From NCBI GenBank assembly GCA_045643185.1, contig JAZUKH010000077.1:1-10208 (forward strand): DNA of 10,208 nucleotides, given 5' to 3'. Below are positions 6,729 through 10,208 of the stretch, in pieces; position 1 is the first letter of the stretch; each line of letters starts with the position of its first letter. Source of the stretch: RGIG464 sp045643185 (lineage in GTDB: Bacteria > Myxococcota_A > Bradymonadia > UBA4248). The notes beneath the pieces are model-generated. The model did no database searches. It had not been told where the DNA came from and worked only from the letters and a program-made list of their open reading frames with translations. The position numbers were made by a program, and so were the translations under genes.

Positions 6729-7268
6729 TTATTCCTTGGTAGATTCTTGGGTAGGCGCGGGGGAACGCATCGCCGACGGCGTATTCTGAAAGATCTGGGG
6801 CTGTTGCGAGGGCACGGCGTTTGTCGGTGACTCGCCCGCAACATAGACAGGTCTCGGACCAGTCTTTTGGCCCATGACGTTCTCGAACTCACGTTCGATC
6901 GACAACAGACGCCGTTCAGCAAGGCGTGCGAGCTGAGGGTCGGGATTCTGTTTGAGGAAGAGCGCGTAGTTTTGACGGGCTACATCGTAGTTACCGATGC
7001 GGTAAGCGCTTTCAGCCTCGTCAAAAGTCTCGCGCGACGGGCGGTGACTTGGCTGACAAGCCATGACCAAAAACGTCATCCCCAACAAAACCAGAATGAG
7101 AACCACTCGACCTGGACGAAGGCCCTGCCAGGCGAGGGGGTAGCGGCGTATTTGGCGAATGGGGCGGTAGAGCCGCCCGGACCGGACGGCTACCGCCCAA
7201 TTCAGCCAAATAGACGCGTAGGGGGAGACTTCCCCCGCCTTCATATTAAAATGTTTATCTTGATCCAT
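6729..7268 (-). CDS. Small TPR-like lipoprotein whose N-terminus is encoded by a repeat element
   Basis: The frame gives 179 residues from the ATG at 7268. Residues ~11-49 are encoded by repeat copy 2. A Gly/Arg junction follows, then a hydrophobic segment (55-69) ending L-V-M-A-C, a good lipobox with Cys71, so the mature protein would be only ~109 residues. Residues ~82-110 (F-D-E-A-E-S-A-Y ... L-K-Q-N-P-D) have the look of a TPR hairpin of the kind seen in envelope assembly lipoproteins such as the BamD/YbgF type. The tail is rich in Pro, Gln, Ser and Thr. The start is uncertain: the ATG at 7268 has a poorly spaced AAGAAG only one base before it. A GTG at 7106 would remove the repeat-encoded part, but it leaves no charged n-region and only a weak AGG. 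It precedes the permease gene by 11 bp. Function is inferred only as envelope-associated. Confidence 0.7.
   Translation of the reverse strand: MDQDKHFNMKAGEVSPYASIWLNWAVAVRSGRLYRPIRQIRRYPLAWQGLRPGRVVLILVLLGMTFLVMACQPSHRPSRETFDEAESAYRIGNYDVARQNYALFLKQNPDPQLARLAERRLLSIEREFENVMGQKTGPRPVYVAGESPTNAVPSQQPQIFQNTPSAMRSPAPTQESTKE
7121..7236 (-). repeat. Dispersed palindromic repeat, copy 2 (inside a coding region)
   Basis: This is the opposite-orientation partner of 5269-5385. Read on the minus strand it begins GGGGGAAGTCTCCCCCTACG and ends CCTGGCAGGGCC, as copy 1 does on the plus strand. The inner palindrome (about 7149-7212) has better-preserved arms than copy 1: TATTTGGCGAATGGGGCGGT on one side and a complement with few mismatches on the other, around a GC-rich centre. 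It overlaps codons ~11-49 of the lipoprotein gene at 6729-7268 and stays open in that frame. Confidence 0.88.
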
Positions 7269-7599
7269 GCTTCTTTATTTACGCTTTCAAGCGGTCTTTT
7301 TGCCATCGGCTCAAAGCCATACGGTCGCCGCCGTTCCATGAAACCACAAGGGTACAAACTTACCATTATATATGCAAGGGCGTTAAGGAAAAAGCGACAA
7401 AAAGGCAATGTGGTCAGATGTAGGTTTTAGACTTGCAGTCACATACAAAAAGATAGTAGAAAGCGCGCCAAGGGTGTAATTTTATGCCTGACAATAAACT
7501 GATTTTTTGAAACGTTTGCGACAACATTTTGAAAAACAGCGCGAAAAATGATGGCCTGCGAACACAAAACTCGCGGCATAAATATTCGAAGAGGCAGTT
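7269..7599. other. Divergent intergenic spacer
   Basis: These 331 bp separate the minus-strand lipoprotein gene from the plus-strand pentapeptide gene and must hold both promoters. I see no convincing gene, tRNA or long repeat in them. The plus-strand frame crossing 6867-7430 mostly overlaps the lipoprotein gene antisense and is not supported. The content is a TATAAT box on the minus strand (7365-7370), a 12-mer shared with the pyruvate kinase leader (7418-7429), and a ribosome binding site at 7590-7594. No clear plus-strand -35/-10 pair was found. Confidence 0.6.
7365..7370 (-). promoter_or_regulatory. Candidate -10 box for the lipoprotein-permease operon
   Basis: The minus strand carries a perfect TATAAT about 97 bp upstream of the lipoprotein start at 7268. 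The region 16-18 bp further upstream is only T-rich (TTTTCC/TTTTTC), so a good -35 box is missing. This is a weak call based mainly on the exact -10 match and its position in the spacer. Confidence 0.3.
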
Positions 7600-8934
7600 G
7601 TGGACACGAACAATCCGATGACGAGGGAAGAGCTCATCGAGGCGTATGCTCGGGGTGAGCGGGATTTTTCCGAGTTAGCGCTAAACGGGATCGATTTATC
7701 CGGTCTGGATCTAAGCGAGATCAATTTATCGAATTCGAACCTGAACGGAGCGAATCTGGTAGGGACGAATTTTTCGAAAGCGAATTTAACCAAAGCGGAC
7801 ATTTCCGGTGCAGCGGCATCGCGCGCGAATTTTTCGGACGCCGAAATGGGTTGGTGTCTATGCGTTGGCACGGATCTGATCGGTGCGGATTTTCGACGCG
7901 TCACGGCGCAGGGCACGAATTTTACGAATGCGCTCGGCATTCGGGCTCATTTTGACGAAGCGGACTGTTTGGGCGCAATTTTTACGAATATGAACGCGAT
8001 GGCGGCGCAATTTACCGAAGCGAACCTCGAATGTGCCGACATGACGCAGGCAAATTTAAGCAATGCGCTCATGGAAGGCGTGAATGCGCCCTGGTGCAAC
8101 TTCAATGAAGCGCGTCTGAACTGGGCAAATTTGAGTTGGGCACAGCTCGAAGCCGCGTCTTTTGAAGGTGCAAACCTCACGGGGGCCTGTCTTCGTGCCG
8201 CCAATCTTTCGTTCGCGAATCTGAGCAAATCATTCCTTTTGAGTGCCGACGCCTATTTTGCCAATCTTTCTGGCACGATGATCGCCGGCGGCCGCACGGG
8301 GATCGCCAACGTTTCTTCGGCGCGCATCACCTATCAAACGTTCAGCCGCTCTGAATGGACTCGCGAAGATCTTCGCGAGTGGCAGAACCGGGGCGCCAGC
8401 ATTCTCGACTTCGAAGCCTTCCCAAAAGACGTTCAGGATTTCATTCGTCAGGGTCGCAGCAACCTGCACATTACCTTCTCGACGCCTGTTCGCGTCGAGG
8501 AACAAAGTGCTCTGGAATCGCTCATTTTTCTTTTATTCGGTGACGATCCAAAATTCAGAATTCTCTCAGTTGACCACGACCAAATGACCAGCACCGTCGC
8601 ATTTCGTGCTGATCACGATGAAGATATTGAACGTTTCACGACCGCAATCCGCAAATGCACGTGGCGCCTGCAACAGGAAGTCATGCTGCTCGCCTATCGC
8701 GAACGCTGTCTCCATGCCGACAGCACGCAGGGCAGCATCTACGCCCGTCGCGACATCATCAGCATCCTCAACCGCCTTTGCAACAACGTCATGCACATTC
8801 AGGCGCTCGTGCCGGTCGACGAGGACGACCACATTCGCATCATCGCCGAACAAATGGCCGACGCCTCACTGACGCCGCCCGACAAAACGTCCGTGACCTG
8901 GTCCAGCGTCAGCAATCACCGCATCCGAAACTAA
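7600..8934 (+). CDS. Pentapeptide-repeat protein with an unassigned C-terminal domain
   Basis: The product is 444 residues. It starts at GTG with GAAGAGG (7588-7594) ending 5 nt upstream, which decides the start. Residues ~20-250 are A-[DN]-[LF]-x-x pentapeptide repeats (for example L-N-G-A-N-L, K-A-N-L-T-K-A-D-I, E-A-N-L-E-C-A-D-M), which form a right-handed four-sided beta-helix. A helical linker (~252-288, with R-E-D-L-R-E-W) leads to a domain at ~289-355 with an apparent strand-helix-strand-strand-helix order, including E-S-L-I-F-L-L-F-G. A final helical and acidic region runs to 444. There is no signal peptide or membrane segment, so it is probably cytosolic. Pentapeptide proteins can mimic DNA or act as scaffolds; nothing here fixes the role. 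The 5' half uses TTA and AT-ending codons, while the 3' half is richer in C-ending codons. Confidence 0.93.
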   Translation: MDTNNPMTREELIEAYARGERDFSELALNGIDLSGLDLSEINLSNSNLNGANLVGTNFSKANLTKADISGAAASRANFSDAEMGWCLCVGTDLIGADFRRVTAQGTNFTNALGIRAHFDEADCLGAIFTNMNAMAAQFTEANLECADMTQANLSNALMEGVNAPWCNFNEARLNWANLSWAQLEAASFEGANLTGACLRAANLSFANLSKSFLLSADAYFANLSGTMIAGGRTGIANVSSARITYQTFSRSEWTREDLREWQNRGASILDFEAFPKDVQDFIRQGRSNLHITFSTPVRVEEQSALESLIFLLFGDDPKFRILSVDHDQMTSTVAFRADHDEDIERFTTAIRKCTWRLQQEVMLLAYRERCLHADSTQGSIYARRDIISILNRLCNNVMHIQALVPVDEDDHIRIIAEQMADASLTPPDKTSVTWSSVSNHRIRN

Positions 8935-8940
8935 CGACTC

Positions 8941-8959
8941 GCCCCGGACACGCCGGGGC
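8941..8959 (+). other. GC-rich hairpin after the pentapeptide gene
   Basis: GCCCCGG (8941-8947) pairs with CCGGGGC (8953-8959) around a 5-nt loop, 6 bp after the stop codon. No T tract follows (the next bases are TCAACC and a run of A), so it is not a typical intrinsic terminator. It may still end transcription inefficiently or stabilise the 3' end. Confidence 0.45.
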
Positions 8960-8988
8960 TCAACCAAAAAAATTCCTCCCTAGCCCCC

Positions 8989-9017
8989 TTGTCAACCATT
9001 CAAAACTAGAATAGAAG
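8989..9017 (+). promoter_or_regulatory. Candidate promoter for the cysteine/aspartate-repeat lipoprotein
   Basis: TTGTCA (8989-8994; 5/6 match to the -35 consensus) and TAGAAG (9012-9017; 4/6 match to the -10 consensus) are spaced by 17 bp. The predicted start near 9024 gives a ~60-nt leader ending in the ribosome binding site GGGAGAGG (9071-9078), 7 nt before the ATG. Confidence 0.35.
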
Positions 9018-9085
9018 ACGGTCGCAATTTTTGTCTGCTCAGAACAGGGAGCAGTTCGCTATCAATTCATGGGAGAGGATCAGTC

Positions 9086-9835
9086 ATGAAAAAAAGTCTT
9101 TTGAAATCGTGTTTCGTGTTCAGCGTCGTTGGACTCATGATTTCTATGTCCGGTTGCAAACTCGATGATGACACACCGAAAATCGAAGAGAAAGATTCGG
9201 TCATCGAAAACACGATTGCGCTTTGTTCCGACGGCATCGACAACGATGGTAACGGCGTCAAAGACTGCGATGATCCTAATTGCCACACGACGGGCAGTGC
9301 CGGCTACGGCCCTGGCAACACGGTGTGCGCTTCCACAGAAGATAACGATTATGTCTGCAACGACGGCATCGATAACGATGGCAACGGCTATATCGACTGC
9401 AACGACAACAGCTGCAAAAACGGCAAGAACGTCACAGTCTGCTCCTGCCAGCGAAGCGTCAATGAAGACGGCACACAAATCACCGAAGGCTCCATCATCA
9501 CGCGCTACGTCCTAAGCGAAACTGGCGAAACCCAGAGCATTTCAGTCAATACATGCATGGACGGTGAAGACAACGACTGCAACGGCTACATCGACTGCAG
9601 CGACAATGCCTGTAAGAAATCGACTGACCCCGAAGTCATCGCTTATTGCCAGGGTCAGATCTGCGCTGACCGCGGTCAAGGCTGCCTCGCCGCTGAAAAT
9701 ACTCTCGCTGCCTGCTCCGACGGCGTCGATAACGACATGAACGGCTACATCGACTGCAAAGACAAAGGTTGCTATCTGAACGGCTCTGCTGAAGCCGTCA
9801 AATATTGCAGCGGCGAACTCATTGAATGGGATTAA
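9086..9835 (+). CDS. Lipoprotein with four 20-residue Cys/Asp repeats (MopE/Myxococcota metal-binding-motif type)
   Basis: The product is 249 residues. The start has a strong ribosome binding site (GGGAGAGG, 7-nt spacing). The signal is MKKSLLK followed by a hydrophobic core and S-M-S-G-C with Cys24 as the probable lipidated residue. The mature part carries four units of identical length at 47-66, 91-110, 157-176 and 210-229. Each reads C-x-D-G-x-D-N-D-x-N-G-x-x-D-C-x-D-x-x-C. The D-x-D-x-N-G core resembles calcium-binding loops (EF-hand-like, thrombospondin type 3), and this motif recurs in predicted surface proteins of Myxococcota and Bradymonadales. The Cys at 1, 15 and 20 of each unit suggest disulfides formed after export. 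Metal binding and surface location are inferred. It appears monocistronic, with its own candidate promoter and a strong terminator. Confidence 0.93.
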   Translation: MKKSLLKSCFVFSVVGLMISMSGCKLDDDTPKIEEKDSVIENTIALCSDGIDNDGNGVKDCDDPNCHTTGSAGYGPGNTVCASTEDNDYVCNDGIDNDGNGYIDCNDNSCKNGKNVTVCSCQRSVNEDGTQITEGSIITRYVLSETGETQSISVNTCMDGEDNDCNGYIDCSDNACKKSTDPEVIAYCQGQICADRGQGCLAAENTLAACSDGVDNDMNGYIDCKDKGCYLNGSAEAVKYCSGELIEWD

Positions 9836-9854
9836 TCCCCAGTCTTTTTTGCAC

Positions 9855-9889
9855 AAAAAGGCGATGTCCAAAAACATCGCCTTTTTTTT
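9855..9889 (+). terminator. Strong intrinsic terminator
   Basis: AAAAAGGCGATGT (9855-9867) pairs with ACATCGCCTTTTT (9874-9886) around a CCAAAA loop, followed by a run of eight T (9882-9889). It lies 19 bp after the stop of the cysteine/aspartate-repeat lipoprotein. The A run on the 5' arm could let it work on the minus strand also, but no minus-strand gene is seen to its right. Confidence 0.9.
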
Positions 9890-9943
9890 GTTCTACGTCC
9901 TCACCCCATCACGTCTTTTTGTTTTTGCCCCGATTCGACCAAT

Positions 9944-10208
9944 ATGTTCAAACGCACTTCCCATTTTAACTGTGTCACCGAGGTCGACTTTGATTGTGGT
10001 CCCGTCAATGCCTTTGGACGCGAAGACGTCGAAGCATTCGGCGCCATGCTCGACGATTTTGAGGCGCATTACCCGGCCGCACGCATTCTTTTACTCACGA
10101 GCCACAAAGTGTCCCCCAAAGGCAAACCCATATTTTGCGCCGGCGCCGACCAAAAAGAACGCCATGACTGGTCACGACAGGCCATCATTCACTTTGTCGA
10201 CCAAGAAC
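9944..10208 (+). CDS. Enoyl-CoA hydratase/isomerase (crotonase) family protein, 3'-truncated
   Basis: The frame from the ATG at 9944 stays open to the window end (88 codons). It reads MFKRTSHFNCV, then a G-P-V-N-A-F-G turn, a helix (E-D-V-E-A-F-G-A-M-L-D-D-F) and a hydrophobic strand R-I-L-L-L-T-S-H, then K-G-K-P-I-F-C-A-G-A-D-Q-K-E-R. The last segment is the crotonase oxyanion-hole motif (F-C-A-G-A-D-x-K-E-R) seen in enoyl-CoA and methylglutaconyl-CoA hydratases. Such enzymes act on acyl-CoA thioesters in fatty-acid or amino-acid breakdown. The catalytic Glu residues lie beyond the window, so the exact reaction cannot be assigned. No in-frame start codon lies between the terminator and this ATG, and no Shine-Dalgarno sequence precedes it, so it may be translated from a very short leader. 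Confidence 0.85.
   Translation, partial: MFKRTSHFNCVTEVDFDCGPVNAFGREDVEAFGAMLDDFEAHYPAARILLLTSHKVSPKGKPIFCAGADQKERHDWSRQAIIHFVDQE

Noticed and set aside
6867..7430. Plus-strand open frame of 187 codons crossing repeat copy 2 and the divergent spacer
   Set aside because: It runs antisense through most of the lipoprotein gene, has no ribosome binding site or domain, and includes repeat-derived sequence. The lipobox and TPR-like pattern on the other strand are better support.
7669..8250. Short DNA repeats such as GCGAATTT that could suggest a CRISPR-like or satellite array
   Set aside because: They are in phase with the pentapeptide code (A-N-[LF]) and have no constant spacers, so they reflect protein repeats only.
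8941..8959. GC hairpin as an intrinsic terminator for the pentapeptide gene
   Set aside because: The stem is strong but no T tract follows on either strand, so it is listed as a hairpin only.
9080..9478. Minus-strand Val/Ala-rich frame, possibly membrane-like
   Set aside because: It is the complement of the D-N-D-x-N-G repeat codons (GAC/AAC read back as GTC/GTT), which creates artificial hydrophobicity.

Overview
The window looks like chromosomal DNA from a deltaproteobacterium-type organism, most likely Myxococcota or a Bradymonadales-like lineage. The reasons are two exported, very cysteine-rich proteins, one of them built on C-x-D-G-x-D-N-D-x-N-G motifs that are typical of those groups, together with moderate-to-high GC content and many lipoproteins. 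This placement is inferred from gene style only. No rRNA, tRNA, CRISPR array, transposase or integrase gene was found.

Layout. Positions 3-662 (+) hold the 3' end of a cysteine-rich, probably secreted protein. It meets a minus-strand gene (783-1904) head to head across one bidirectional terminator. From 7268 down to 783 the minus strand carries six genes. In transcription order they are a small TPR-like lipoprotein, a polytopic ABC-2-like permease, an ABC ATPase, a protein-L-isoaspartate methyltransferase-like protein with a lipoprotein-type signal, pyruvate kinase, and (after a clear terminator) a protein with an STI1/ubiquilin-like N-terminus. On the plus strand from 7600 there is a pentapeptide-repeat protein with an unassigned C-terminal domain, a lipoprotein with four 20-residue cysteine/aspartate repeats, a strong terminator, and the first 88 codons of a crotonase-family enzyme.

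How the genes fit together. The permease and the ATPase probably form one exporter, and the lipoprotein ahead of the permease may be made with it (11 bp gap). The methyltransferase-like gene follows the ATPase without a gap and is probably translationally coupled to it. Pyruvate kinase is a housekeeping gene with its own candidate promoter; its residues match the potassium-independent type.

The most unusual structure is a pair of about 116-bp, internally palindromic repeats in opposite orientation (5269-5385 and 7121-7236). One copy separates the permease gene from the ATPase gene. The other lies inside the N-terminal coding region of the TPR-like lipoprotein, in frame, just before its membrane-targeting segment. 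They look like members of a dispersed, non-autonomous repeat family. No complete new defence or mobile system was recognised. The best candidates for new biology are this repeat family with its coding insertion, the envelope-directed methyltransferase-like protein, the bacterial STI1-like protein, and the C-terminal domain of the pentapeptide protein.
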